Assembly: GCF_028453695.1 (NCBI RefSeq)
Contig: NC_135774.1
Span: 3,906,001-3,970,000 of the forward strand
Source: Augochlora pura
Taxonomy: Eukaryota; Arthropoda; Insecta; Hymenoptera; Halictidae
Reading direction: 5' to 3'
DNA length: 64,000 nucleotides
Position numbers and translations under genes: made by a program
Notes under the pieces: model-generated
What the model saw: the letters and a program-made list of their open reading frames with translations, nothing else
Database searches by the model: none
Told to the model about the DNA's origin: nothing
Shown: one piece after another, positions 25,505 to 39,700 of the stretch
Numbering within the stretch: the stretch's first letter is position 1
Layout: every line of letters begins with the position of its first letter

Positions 25505-26649
25505 TATACATGTTGTATATAAAAATGTTTCGAACCAAATTTTTTTGGTACAAAAAGGGGCACACACGACAACGATTAATTTGTTGCTATATTCCCTTTT
25601 TATCAAAATAGTCTTCTTGAATTTTAAAATTATAATCTGCAACATCTCAGAAATTAGTGTAAGAACTGTCAAAAATATTGTCCATTACATTCAAGGTAAG
25701 CATGTAGAATCTATGTTACGATTAAGCAATGCGAGTGATACATCTGTAAATGTTTCACATTTTGTCCAATGACTTTTATATTTTGATAAAAAAGGGAAAT
25801 AGACAAAAATTATTCATGCTGTGTATGTTATTCTTTGTACCAAACCATTTTTGATCGAAAGATTTATTTATACATAATGTAATTATAAAAACAATTAATG
25901 TGAAAGAAATACATGATTTGCCCTGTATACTATAATGGAATATTAACACGTTGAGTATCCAATGTCTGCTCCAAAAATTCCCAACGATATCAAAATCATT
26001 CATTTGATGAATCCAAAACTAGATTTTTAAAATTTATCACAGGAAATAGTTTAACTCTTTTGTATTCTACAAATTCTAGTAACATTCAGTTTGTTCATTA
26101 TATTACAATAAAAATGAATTTCAAAACCCAGTAAAACGTTAATATCACCTATGCATGTGACCGATCCGGCAGTTAACCTCTTAATTAAGGTAACTTCTTT
26201 AACCGCAGAACACATTAGAAAGAAAATTGTGGTTTCCCTTGTAAGTGTCAATACAGTTCTTAACTCCCTTGCGTAGAAAATAATGTGGAAAACTAAATAC
26301 TGAATTATTCGTTTTATAAATTGTACCACGTAAATGTTTGCAATCCAATAATTTCGTATGAATACGAATGACACCATTCCTGCGTCCCGCAGTAACATAA
26401 AGATCTATGTGACATATTTATGTTACGCGTGCCATAAACTTCTTCGCGCTGAAGAAATTTCTTGATAAGCCCGTGTCAGCGTGCTATCAATCCCAGATTC
26501 CTAATATTAAGATACGTTGAATAACATATTCACATGTATATTGTAAGGTGAAATTACATGTAATTAACATTTCTTGTAGAGGATTATGCTTTCTAAACTC
26601 TTAAGCATTGAGGTATTTGTCCTCTACCCGGTACTACTATATGTATATA

Positions 26650-26986
26650 CAGAGTGTTCCAAAAGTTACTCGCAATCGGAAAATGAGGGATTTCACAGAT
26701 CATTTGAAGCAATTCTTCCCTTAGTGTAAATGTTCAACGAGACTTCGTTAACGGGTTATTTATGGAAAATACAGACAAATGATTAGAAAGATTCGCTTAT
26801 TAGCCCAATTACGCTCATTGGCTTGATTACTTCGCGCTAGCTTATTTCATCTCTCCTTGGTTACTATTTTTCGTTAATAACTCATTAACGATACCTCGAA
26901 GATAATTTTTGTAAAGGAAAAAGTTACTTCAAATGACTTCAGAAATCTCTCATTTCCAGATTGTTAGACATTTTTGGGACAATCTG
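26650..26986. mobile_element. Tc1/mariner-type MITE, 337 bp
   Basis: The left end CAGAGTGTTCCAAAAGTTAC and following bases (GAAAATGAGGGATTTC, TCATTTGAAGCAA) are inverted at the right end. There the minus strand reads CAGATTGTCCCAAAAATGTC, GGAAATGAGAGATTTC and TCATTTGAAGTAA. The arms are about 75 bp with roughly 75-80% identity. TA lies immediately outside both ends (26648-26649 and 26987-26988), as expected for a TA target duplication. Non-autonomous. Confidence 0.8.
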
Positions 26987-26988
26987 TA

Positions 26989-29900
26989 TTGTTGCAAGTG
27001 TTCTGAAATTATTTCGAAATGATCGTTTAGAAGTGTGTTACGCGAACATAGTTTTACAAACAATTCTATAAATCTAGAGGATTCCAAACTCAATTTTATT
27101 TTTTAAATATTCTTATGCTCAATATTCCATGTTAATCATGATTTTAGTGTCTGATTCACTGATCTCTGTCTAATAGTATTGATCGGTTTTCCGAAATTGA
27201 CTTTTTCTTGCTAATAAATATTCTTCGAAAGACTGGTTTTGTTAGCTTTTTTACTCGTTATTAAATTCTATTTATTAGACTACGAAGGTGTATGTTTGTA
27301 TGTATTATTTCTACTACTTGAAATACCGTCAGACGAAAGATTTTACTGAAATTCTGCAATCAACAAAATCTTCGCTTCAGGAAATAAATGTGTATCTTTT
27401 TTTCTTGAAAATTAAAAGTTTTCTTGGTCATAATCCTATGCATATTCGAATTTATCTTTGTGTTCGATCCTATTAACAAGTTATATAAAATAGTTCCATT
27501 AAAGAAGGAAAGTTGTTTTTCAAACTTTACTTTCAAAATACTATATTTGTAATAACCATCAAACATTGTGTACCGCTATACTCTGTAGGAAACGAATAGC
27601 ACGAAACCATTAGCCTCCGGACAGCCAATACCGGGTTTCCGTAGATCTGAAACTTGAAAGTATATTTATTAAATTTTACATATTATAAACTGTTCACTTC
27701 ACTTTGTTATGTTAGAGCTACATTTTTATTACATTCTTCAGTGTGATTAACCCTCCAGTAGATAATAAAGTAGATAAGAAAATAATTACCGGACGAGTTT
27801 CATCAGTTTGTCAGGTGATTAATAGTTTATGAATTGCTTGATTACTCGCGTATTCAATACTTATTGTTCTGACGCAGAGCAAGTGCCACTCCATTTCCGT
27901 GCTCTTAAAGTGGCCTTGGTACATGAAAGTAAGATCTCGGCTCATTTAGAACAACGGCGGTGGAATCAAAGCGCTTGTGATCGCCGTATACGTTCGTAAA
28001 ATATTGTCGCTTTCTACGGAATTTTGTATTTTTAATCCACGATTGACAGGCAAAAAATGTCGTTGTAGTACTTCCCGCCTGCCAGTTCCGTACTGCCTAA
28101 AATATGGCGCAATGTCAACAGTCACATCTTAAAATTATGCAGTCACTATTAAAGAGACGGACTGCATATGATATGAATCTGAAGCGAAACAGATTCTAGG
28201 AAATGTCAGAAGCAAATGCTTAACTTAAAAAACGGAAAGAATTTAAGAAAACGTCATCTTCTTCATCGCTAACCATTTACTGACATGATCACGCTTGATG
28301 TCAGGCAAAAGTGCATTCTCTTGAAAACGTATTAATTACGTATTTAACACACGCACTGTCATATAGATGTTGGATCTGATTGGATCAAATTACAGTCACT
28401 TTACTTTCTAGGATCACTAAAGGTAATTCAATAACGTTAAAAATTGAAAAATGTAATAAACGGATCATGGCTTTTTATGCTTCTCATTTGCCTAATCAAG
28501 AATGGCGCAACTAAAACGAGATCAAATTTTGTTTCTTCTTTTGAGATTAAAAATATAACAAAAAGAGAAATGGGAATATTTGGAAGTTGTTGTCTTGAGC
28601 TATTTTTATTGAAGATATTTACACGTGATAAATATATGAATATCTGTAATAGGGAAGAATAATGTAAAATAACTAATATTTATGTGATTTGTAGCAACTA
28701 AACCCAATTTATAATGAGTAAGGTCGAATATATATTTATTTTAATGTAAAAATTATCGATATTTTTAGATTAATAATGAAATTTATTGGAATATTTTTTA
28801 CCCCTATGTGCTATGGAATTTTAGAGGACTAAGTATGCTATAAATATATGAACATATGCACAGTTTAATTTGAATAGTACATAATATATACATAATACAT
28901 ACATATAGTATATAATAGTAGCAATAACACTATAATCAGAACAACAAATGTTTCTGAAGAATTAAAAGACGAACAGTATAACGTAATGAAGATGTAGATA
29001 TACATAGGTGTAAATAAATACATAAAGAGATATCGAACTGTATGGAGAAATTATTGGACTTCAGAATTTTATGCAATCGAGATACATATGTACAAAATTT
29101 TTAAGTACAAGAAAACCTGTAATTTTCTCACTGGAAAAGAAGTTTTAGAAGCTTTTATAAAATAGTCTGCCAGAATCGCATAACAATTCTCTGTTCTGTA
29201 ATTATAGTAATTATTGAGGGATCACGAAATGCAAAAAAACGTAATGATATGAGCAGAACTACAAGGTCAGTGTTGAGTAAAGACTGCTACAGTCTAAATA
29301 GTTAATCCTGTACAGTATGCTTGTGTCCGCTTGCTAACCCTAGAGCTATACTAAAACACTAAAAGTGATTGTTAACATTGCTTCATAAACATATCACGGC
29401 TTCCTTTACGTACCTATTATGTAACTAATAATTACATGTATTCATCTATTTTTATATGAAATCTAAAATCTGAAATTAGTTTTTGCAAGGTTTTATTCAG
29501 CTTGATGTTACCAGATAACCATCTCACTTTGAAATAACTGCAATAAACCCAATTTTATTGAATCATGTTTACGCAGCTTCTTCCATTGCACAGGTTTTGC
29601 AATCAAAATGAATCCGTTTGTAGATCATATTCACAGATCAGAATTGTTCATCTTTTACTTTTATTATTTAATTACTTTAACTAATTAATTGTTAAATTGT
29701 TCTAACCTTAAACCTCCTACGGTGTTCCTAAATACTTACACTAGTGGTGTTTAGATTACATAGACCTTGCTAAAAAAAACATGCTGCTTTGGAAACTACA
29801 CTATAATACAATGTTTTCACGTTAATGAGACAATATAATAATGAATATGAAAATACAAAGGAAAATAAACATTTATTTGCAGAATTCAATGATTTCGACT

Positions 29901-32580
29901 CCAATAACGTGCTAATTCAATAAGTTATATAAACTTACTGCACGGTCTGGTTTATATAGACTTGAGATACTATAGAAGTGTTGCGACTTCTCGCGAAACC
30001 GTGACTGTATACTTCTCAGTGTGCAACAGGTGGTGATCTAGTTACAAAATGTTTGTCAATAGATGCAAACGATGAATGTCTGTTCCCTGAAGAAGGAAGA
30101 AAACATTCCGATCACAGTACTTCCTTTAATATCACCTGAATCGGAATTCCCGGGATCTGCATCAGCAGAAACCACGTGTACGTCAATGTGACGGTACTCT
30201 CCCGTGAATGATCCGGAACGATGATTAACCTGTCAGTGGATCACTTAAGGTAATCGATCGCGTTCTGTTTCGCCGATCACCGTATGGCGAACAGGAACGA
30301 GTCGAGCGACACCTTTTGCTCTCTTTACCTGCAGACGGGAACGATCCGAGCAAAACCTGCGCGTTGGGAATCCACGGTGAGAGTGGAACGAGTTACGAAG
30401 GGACGACGGAATTCACGAGCGTTCAGGGGAGTTCCCAAATGCCTCCCGTTCGGTCTCGTGACGAGTTCGTGACGTCACGTTGTTGGACGCGGTGCGCGAA
30501 CACGGAAACGACGCCAAAGGAAAATCTCCTCTTGTTAAGAAGAAATGACGTTGAATATGACCTGTTGCGAGTAGCGCATTGACTATTTATAGCATTCCCA
30601 GGTCCGAAAAGTTTTCCTCGATAGCTGCGTCTACGTCAAACCGGGTCTAATTACTCGATGACGCTATGTTTTATATCTGTTGTAAATGCATTTGATGACT
30701 TTCGAAATTTTATCCCGCTGAACCTGTTGAAGCCAAAGAAGTTCGGTTATACGGACGATTGGATAATTTTTGCAGCGAGTTTATCGCATTCCATGCCTGG
30801 AGATAATGGATAAACGATTCGTTTAAATCAGAGGAAAATACGCCGAAGTGTTAATGTTTTTAACTTTTTCCAGGAAAGTACTGGCAATATAAGTTTTTCC
30901 TTCTTCCTCGTTCGCTAAGAACTATAACATTAAGAGCGATTTGTGTTAAAACAACAAAGTACAGACAAAGTAGCTAACCGTTTACTTACTACAAGATATG
31001 CGAATTTTATATATAAAGCTACATTTAAAACGTTCAAATTAGTTACAACGCTTTCCTGAATATTAGAACTGTTCTACAGAGAAAACTGACTCACTCAAGA
31101 TTGTTTATTTTACAATTCGTTTATTACAAATTCATTTATTCATACGCATTATGCAATGAACGGTGAGTTAAATTTCCGCAAATGTATTCTACAATTCCTA
31201 GAAGGAATTAATATAGTTCGGGATTTATGCCATTGTAGCATATTTCAATGTATAAAATAGAATCAACAAACGAGTTCAGTATAGTTTAATACGGTCTCAG
31301 TGTTATCTTCGCTAAATCATTTTCGTTTCATAGATGCAAGTCGCATTTAAGCAATTATTCGATAACGAGTAATTTTTATTGTTCCGTATCTTTATGTTAA
31401 TCCAGAAATAAAAATGATTTTACACGTAGGCAGTTATTTTCCACCTGCAGTGCAGATTACTATGCATTGCAAGAATTACAATTTATTGACGAATACTGAT
31501 AACGAATCTAATATGTCTCGTCCTGCATCGATCGATCGAGAAGAAGTTTTAGCATGAATTTCTACAATTTTGCAAAAATACCACCTATCCTTACATGAAA
31601 AATGAATAAAAGCATTTCCAATGAAGAATGTTATACGCGCGTTGTTTTCTTAACTAGAAGCTTGTCATGTGAAAGGGTTTTATTTTTGAAGCGTAACATT
31701 CTATCTGTTCAATGATTGAAGTCCTTCGAATAATTATGAGCGGTACCGTATATGTTAACTAACAGTCTGTGGATTTTTCTGCACTTATGAAACATGTACA
31801 TTAGTAGAACACGAACATAACACAGCTAGATCGACAAGTATAATTAGTATTTTCATCGATTGTCATCACGAAAAAACGTCTATTTGACGAGAAAAACTTC
31901 ACTCCCGCGTCAGGTTTCTAAAATAATTTATGCACATGGGAATTTGCATCGAGAGTTTATACAATTTTAACGATTTCTTTCTTCAAGATTTCTGATCTGT
32001 TGCTACGCCTTATCGAGTAACTTATAGATGCGAAAACCACGTGCAAATAAAAGGTGTGTCTTTGCTTCTTTATACATTTTTGATCAACTAGGTACGTCAC
32101 ACGTCAACTTGTCATTCATGTTCGCTATAGTATCTCCTCTCAATTGAACGCGTCCGATGGACAATGTCAACCTTAAAAATCCGTAGAAAATAAAGTAAAG
32201 TAGTAATTGAACTAATGAACCCTAAACAAGGGAATACATTACATTGGAAATAAATTTCTAAAACAAGTTCAAGATTAGTACCACCCATATGCGATCATAC
32301 CATTTTTGGTATTTATTGAATGATCTATTAGAATAGTGAGGGAAATTAGATTAGAATAGATTGGTGAGAGAAACGTTCGAACACGGCAAAGGCGAATGCA
32401 AACTATTGCATGAGAAAATTCTACGTTTTCAAGGTAATGCTTTGTTAATATTTTACAAATAGACTCTAGATCTTTATAGAAATTCTCACTTTCTTTAACT
32501 ATTTCGTACAAATCTGAAAAGAAAACAATTTTTTATATGAATTAAAAAACTCTGTGTAGAAATTGCAGAATAATATCACA
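26989..32580. other. Gene-poor stretch upstream of TH
   Basis: No confident gene. A GC-richer patch at about 30120-30680 has open frames on the plus strand. It contains a good acceptor, TCTCTTTACCTGCAG (ending 30333), followed 42 bases later by a donor, CACG|GTGAGA. It might be a microexon, an untranslated exon or an enhancer. No product is recognisable. The remainder is AT-rich. Confidence 0.4.
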
Positions 32581-32997
32581 ATTGCTTTCTATTAATTTGC
32601 ATGTTTCGTTGTATTAAACCAGCATAAACACATAAAGACATGCATTCGATTAATAAGGAAATACTTTAATAGAGTATTAAAGCTAACAGGACAGACCACG
32701 ATGGCAAATTAAAATCATTGCTAGTGACTAGTTTCTATTGTCTTCTATGAACAATAAGACTGAATTAGTATATAGACTAAATTGGTTTCTGTCAATTTGC
32801 ACGTTTCCATACATTTTACAAACCTACGTATTGCGTAAACGCACAAAGACTCACAATCAATTTATAAGAGAATACTTTATTAAAAAATATGAAGACAGGC
32901 CCTGATAACAAACCTATTATACCAGCACAATCGTCTTGTAATCGCTTTTAGTGACTAGTTCGTATAGTTTTCCGAGTACAACAAGACTGAATTAGTA
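32581..32997 (+). repeat. Diverged ~200-bp tandem duplication
   Basis: Copy 1 (32581-32771) begins ATTGCTTTCTATTAATTTGC and ends GACTGAATTAGTA. Copy 2 (32781-32997) begins ATTGGTTTCTGTCAATTTGC and ends the same way. Shared blocks include AATACTTTA and TAGTGACTAGTT. It lies 0.75-1.2 kb before the TH start codon and so is in potential promoter territory. Confidence 0.65.
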
Positions 32998-33264
32998 ATC
33001 GTGTTCAGTAATTGTAAACAATTTATGTTTACGATAAAAATATAAGTAAAATAAAGAATCTGGAACGCTTCCGAGTTAAAATTTGATTGTATTTGATAAA
33101 TCCTGGCGATGGGTGTGCAGCGAGTGGTCGAAGTGTCTTCTGGAGTTCCGAAAGCAGAAGTCAGTGGAAGCGGCGGTGTCGGCTCGGCGAGGACGCGATG
33201 GTGGTGGCGGCGTCGTCGGTGTTGGCGGTGGCGGTGGCTGCAGCGGCTGGGCCACCCGAAACAA

Positions 33265-33283
33265 GGGTGGGGTGGGGTGGGGG
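33265..33283 (+). promoter_or_regulatory. G-quadruplex-type G-run upstream of TH
   Basis: Runs of 3, 4, 4 and 5 G are each separated by a single T (GGGTGGGGTGGGGTGGGGG). This satisfies the usual quadruplex pattern with one-base loops. It lies on the sense strand 464 bp before the TH start codon, in the GC-rich 33.1-33.7 kb block that probably holds the promoter or 5' UTR. A CACCCC segment just after it could compete by hairpin pairing. Confidence 0.6.
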
Positions 33284-33746
33284 CACCCCTGACCCCGACA
33301 TTAGCCGGCGGTGAAGGGAGGCAACGTTTATATGCGGCAGCAATCCGCCCCGTAGGCGCATTCGCTCGCACGCTTCGTCCAAAGCGGACTTCCACGAGAG
33401 GGATCCGTTGTCATCATCTTCAGCGTCGCCGCCGCCGTTGTTGTTGTCGTAGCTGTCATCGACGAGCCACATCAGACCGACGAAACCTGTTGGGAAAGGC
33501 CTGCGTCTTGGAATACCGACAGTCAGAGTCAGCTGGCCAGTCGTCGAAGAACACCTTCGAACGAGGAATTGTTTTCGTGGCACCATCGGTGATCCTACGT
33601 CAGTTGGCTCGCCGTAGACAGCAGTGAAAAGCTCAGGCGATCCTTGTTGCTCACGTACTTCCGGTTCTCCAAGGAACACGACCGAGAGACGAGCATCTCG
33701 AACCGAGGCTTGAAGAGTTTTCGCAAAGAAGAACGATACGGCGGAT

Positions 33747-36700
33747 ATGATGGCTGTCGCAGCGGCGCAAAAGAACCGCGAGATGTTCGCTATTAAGAAG
33801 TCTTACAGCATCGAGGTGAGTACCACGTGAACTGAAATCTTTCGAGAATCTAAACGATCGTCGTTTCTTTCGGTAACATCCGGGAAGAAAGTTTAGAGGA
33901 TCGTGCTCGAACGTTTCGACTACCTGTTGAACGTCTCCCGAGTATCGTCGCGAATGCACTTTCGTAGATCACTGTCGGGGCGCAGGTGAGTGAGGTCAGG
34001 TGTTAAACGAGCCTCGAACGAAACGCGAGAAAGCGCGGGAAGTTTACCGTGTGTTTGAATCGGCCCGGTTTTATCGCGTAACGTTGCTATTCCACGGCAC
34101 CAATTACTTCGTTTTCCCTAGTTGTAAATAAAGAGCTACGTAACAGCTGTCGATAGTAATCTCGAAATCTCCGTTTCGAGACCAGTTGCTCCTCGAGATT
34201 ATAGGAAATCACGTTCGTACACAGCACACAGTAAAGAAATTATAAATATAGCTTGTAATTGGATAAGTATTTTAAGCAGCAATTTACATGCGAAACACGC
34301 TTAATGCACCGCTAACGATACACGGTTCAATGGTACACAATTTTCAATATAATGACCGAGGTAGGATTCCCCGAGGTTTATTCGACATCCTCGCCGGACT
34401 TTCTTACACGGAAGAATTTCTGCTTGCCTACGTGACTTTCGTGATAAACCTCCGGTGTATTTCGTAAGAAGCACAAAAAAATTACACCGCACGCTGGTGT
34501 TAGCGCGTACATGCACACACGTTCACACGAACGCCGCGGCCGTTCGTCGAGCGGCCCAATCAACGGCACGAGTGAAATTCTCAGCCTGAAAATGAAGAAG
34601 AGTCCGAGTATAGAGAAAGTACACGCGATCAGTTATTATCGCTGTTGCGCAATATTAATGACCTTGTCACGAAGAAATTATTATTGTAGTCTGTACATGT
34701 GAACACCAAAAAATGAACGAACTCGATTGGCGATTAAATTACTTCCGAATTGGGTGATGATGTTGGGTTTCCGACAATGCCAGAAACAAAAATTTTTAAC
34801 GCTAAATTTTTCTTTTGATAAATTCGTTCATTATAGATTTTCAAAAGTTCCACATTTCCTTACAAATATTTTTCCATGAAGTTTATATTTTGTGTGCACC
34901 TTGGACTAAAGATTCATCTTAGATTTGATAAAATAAAAATTAGTCTTTTCAAAATCAGTAGCATTCAATAATTGCTCGTAACAGTGCTAATAGAATTTCG
35001 ATGTTAACGATTTAAAAATCTAATATCAGTACCATTTTCTGGTCTGTTAGAGTAAAAACATCTTACACAGAAGCAGTCAGAGCTTCGCGATTAGCGTCGG
35101 CGATCTAAACATGATTCGAAGCGATAACCCGCGCGCAATACTTCAACGCTCGTCGATAGATCCTAATGTATAGCGCGTAATTGCAGGTTGCTAGCTAACG
35201 ATCCTTATCGAGCGAAGGATTCCGTCAGAAAATCACATTCGAAAGGTCAATATCGTGTCTCTTTCTGCGTTTAATTGATAGACTGTGCCGGCTGTTAATC
35301 GGCGCGTTCTCGAGGTCGTAATATTTTTTTATTCGCTCGCGCTCGTAGAGAAGCATGCGCGCTTCGAGCATAGATCCTTAGAAGTCTTAGAAGTCGCAAG
35401 GACGCGTCCCTGTGCATTTTCTGCACAACAGCGTCTTTAATTTTTCAAAATTCTACGGCGAGACAGTTTAATTGGCATACTGGCAAGATCCGTAGGCAAC
35501 TTTTTCATTCATGCGTGCGTTGCGGCACGCGACCATGCGCTCCAGCATCGGACGAGGTTCATTAATCGTGGCCGGTGTCGCTCCCATATTCTTCCGGTGC
35601 GACCAGTTTTCCCATGAAATTCGAAATCGCCGGCTTGGACTGCCGTGTGGCCGCAGTTCCTCGTTCGCAAATAGAAAGGCGGTTCGGGATCTCGCGTTGC
35701 TCTCGCGACACCGGACTTTCCGAGAACAAAAAAGCCCGAAGTTCACGCGCGACGCGACTCGCCGACGTGAAATTTCTCAGTTGACGCATTTCACCGGAGA
35801 GACACGAAGATGTGTTGCTCCCGTGATGTGGTCGTGAGCTCCCGTTACTTTCTCCGTGTATCCAAGGTATTTTCTATGGCCTGGCGAGCCGATGGGCTCA
35901 TAGTGTATTGACACATATAAACACGCTGGCCGGAAATCGGGCAAAGTTCGGCCCGGTCCCGCCAGCTGATGAAACTTTGAAAAGTCTTGTATCATGCATC
36001 TTCACGAAAAACCCGTGTCGAATGCGACAGTGCTCGAGGCTTGCTTCCCGCAGCATAAGGATTCGTTACGCTAGACCTTGTTCAGCCTATCGCTGCGTGA
36101 CAGTCAAGCTCGGCTCGGATGAAAGATCGTAATTCACGAGTCCTCGTTGAATTGCGTTCGGCCGTGCACAATGAAACGTTCGTAAATTCGCTCGCACGCT
36201 TTACGATAATGACAAAGCCAAACGTTGCCGACGACAACTCTGACTCACTCGAACGGAACTCGCGAGCTCGTTCGCGCTCGGGATCTATGTTGAATTCAGA
36301 ATCCGCTAGTCGTGGACTCGTTTGTGGTGTGGATCTGGTAGAATGTGTTCACACGACGGACGATGGGGGTTGCCGAACGACCTTGATCGTGTTCTTCATA
36401 ATGTCGTTTGTATCGTGTATTTCTCCAACATAACCGTTATCGAACTACTCTTTCAGAGGGGATGCGAAATCTTACGCTATTTTTTTTCAGTACTACAGCC
36501 TGAAAAAGTCGATGTGTTGTTTATTCCAATTTCCACGTTGTTGTTTATCAATCTTACGTTTCGAATAATTTATCTTATTACTTGTTTCATAAAAATATCT
36601 CGACAGTTTCAATACCTCAGAAAGAATCGCATCGTTTCCATGGTTCCGATAGTTATAGTATAAATTCTTATAAAACTTTGAAAATAGATTTGTTACGATT

Positions 36701-39700
36701 TCAACGGAATCTATTGTAACACACTTGTGACTTAGGTAATTGTAATGTAAAAAGTGCAAAAAAACCATTTTGTGCTAAGGTAGTAGAGCTTTTTGCTGTG
36801 AGGTGGTCAATGGCCGTACCTTTGAATTGTTTTCAAGTATAATCAAGTTTATATCCAAAGAATAAGACACATTACGTTTAGTTACTATTTTATTTTATCT
36901 ATTTTTTAATAAAAAAGTTTAATATGTTTCATCCAATAAGTACAAAGTTTACAGTACAGAGAACTTCATACGATCTTCTTCAATTTTTCTTATGTTAACA
37001 CGTTCGCGAACAGTAAAAATTTTACTGAGCTACGAAAATAAACAAATGATTTATTTTTAAATTAATACGTAAAAGCGTATAATAATTAAAAGAAAAATAA
37101 ACGCTATATAGAATTGAATGCACGACAATGCGGCTTACAAATTTCAGTGTTATAGAATGCACGTGATTTTGCAACAGAATGATAATGAATGTTATACATT
37201 CATGTCCGCGAACGGGTAAAAATGAAAACTCGTTTAGAGACGGAAGGGTCGAGAAGCAAAAAGTTTGTTTGTTACGAAAAGGTACGAATGGCATAAAAAC
37301 AAACGAATGGACAACGGTCTAAATAGAAACGTGTAAAAAAATGTGGAAGGTTACGTAAATGTTGCTGCGGACGCGTACCGATGATTCCATATTGGATTTC
37401 AGTATCCGTCGGTAAGATAAGTCAGTCAATTAGAGAATGTGCATAAGTTAATAACTTAACCGTAGCACGGATTCGTTATAAAATTTCATAATTAGCTTCA
37501 AACACCCTCGTTTTATGACGGTGATGACGGCTGTCGGTTGATCCGATCGACAGGATCCTGTAATCATATCGCATTGCAACATCGGTCGACCTCGAATCCC
37601 GCATGATAATTATGAATATGTTATAAATATGAGAACGGAGTGATTGTAATTCCAGTGGCCGAGAGGCGCGGAGAGTCCCTGAACGCTGCTCTGAACTCCG
37701 TTATTCGCCTTTGGAGGCTCGCCAGATGCACGGCAACGCCTCTAGCAACTTATGAGATCGGTCGATCGATCAGTCAATTATAACACAGTGGTTATATGCA
37801 CAAATGCATCACGTCCGGCTCGGTGTTCGACGATCAGCTATGTTAATCATTCTATTTAAATATCGTGTTTTGCCCGAACCGGCTCAACGATTCCGAACGA
37901 TGAGAAAAATAGATATTAATGCACCAAATGCATTATGTATACTGATCGCGTAACTTATTTAGCATCGGCCACCATCAGTTGTCTAGTTAATATTTTTTCT
38001 GATATTTTTTCCTCCGCCTTCCATAACGATCCTTGGTTTGCCAAGATTCTGTGCAATCGTTGTTCGTGCGAGGTTTCACTCGATCGACTTTGGATCTGTA
38101 CGCATTGATGCATTTGTGAATTCGTAGTCGACATAAGTGGCGCATCTACATTGTTTTCACAGTAAATATAAATCGATGCTCCTTTTACAGCAATTAATGG
38201 TAGGAATTCAGTTCCGCGAATTAGATACCGCAGAACGAGAGTTTCTCTTTCAATCGATTCGATTCGTGTCATTTGCAATTCAAGCCGGCGCGTTGTTTTT
38301 TTCGATTAATTCACGACCAATGTTAGAATTTTGAACTTGTCTGGCGAACTTAGAATAACTGGTTTCGCTGGCGAAGTAGCACATAACTAGGTGTTGCACA
38401 GCTTGTTCACGGCTGATTCGTCTCAAGGTGCATATCAAATAAGTAATAACGTTACGCGGCTACGATTTTAATGACAAAATAATGATCGGCCTTGAATACG
38501 TTTGTCACGGGTCATTACGTCGTTTTATAGGCATAAAAAACCCATCAAACATCTCGATTAAGCATGAAACTCGCCTACGGTTTGTTTGAAATGCTAAATA
38601 TATTTCTCGTGTTACATTATGAGATAACGAATAAATTGTTTCCTTATCGAATCGAATGCTCCGCGATCGAGCAGTTACAGAAGGCTACCAACACGTTGGA
38701 CGCTAACTTATGTCTCATTTTCTAATTGTATAGCTTACCCGACTAACGCAAGATTGTTCGCGCTTTTTATCGAACGATACTTCCGCGTGAATATACAAAA
38801 TGATACTCTTTTCTCTCATTGCCCTAGCATCGTTATCTTAAACGTTGTCACCTGTTAACGGACGAAACAAAGAATAGCAGGGATAAAAGGCAATGGAATC
38901 TGTATGGCAACATTAGTCAGAGCAATTATCGAGATGACAGCTTGTCGTACATACGTTCGATCTGTAACGGATTGCGCGGTCGATCGAAGTCGAACATTTT
39001 TTCTGCGTGTCGCACGGAACAATTTTCAATTCGACCAGTGTTTCAATCTTTCTACGGTATAATCGTCTCGTGATGCAATCATTAGGCAGAGTCATCGGTC
39101 ATCTATCCGTTTCATCGTCGAGTACTTGGCCCACTTTGCCGTTCGCGGGGATAAGGGATTACTACACAGTTTCTCTAAACCGTGCCAACCACTTTGCTGG
39201 CTTGGAAAATGTAACTGGGTCCCACCTTGTGCGCCATTCATGAAAGCGGTCGTTAAGAATTTGAATGGCAACCGATGTGTCTCGCGACGTCCGACCGTTG
39301 CGCCGATAGATTCCTAATGAGATTATTATTGTCCAATAGTGTCTGCGCGTTCTCAGTTTGCCCTTGGACGCGAACAAAACGATCAGGAATTCGTCAGAAG
39401 CATTTTACGTTCGAACCGTCCACCTAATTTTACGGCAATTGATCTCTTCGTCGTTCTCTTCTGTGATTCTTAGGGAATCATTGGCGCGTCGAATCCACCG
39501 GTACGCGATCTTCTGCACGATCTGCTTTGTTCTTCTTCGGACAGGATCCCCTAATTTCCTATCTTTCAACTGCAACTGGACGGCCGGAACGAAAATTCAT
39601 TTCCGTGTGTTCGGTTCGTTGTCATAGCCGCCGGATGTTCCTTTGTGGCCGAGCTCGGACAGTTCGGTCAACTTTGAACGTTCTTCGACTTTGAACGTCT

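Noticed and set aside
25274..25772. Frames with poly-Ile or poly-Asn
   Set aside because: They translate the (ATT)n microsatellite.
33083..33679. Several overlapping long frames on both strands upstream of TH
   Set aside because: GC-rich, CpG-rich repeats of GGTGGC type leave all frames open; products are low-complexity (poly-Gly, poly-Arg, poly-Pro).
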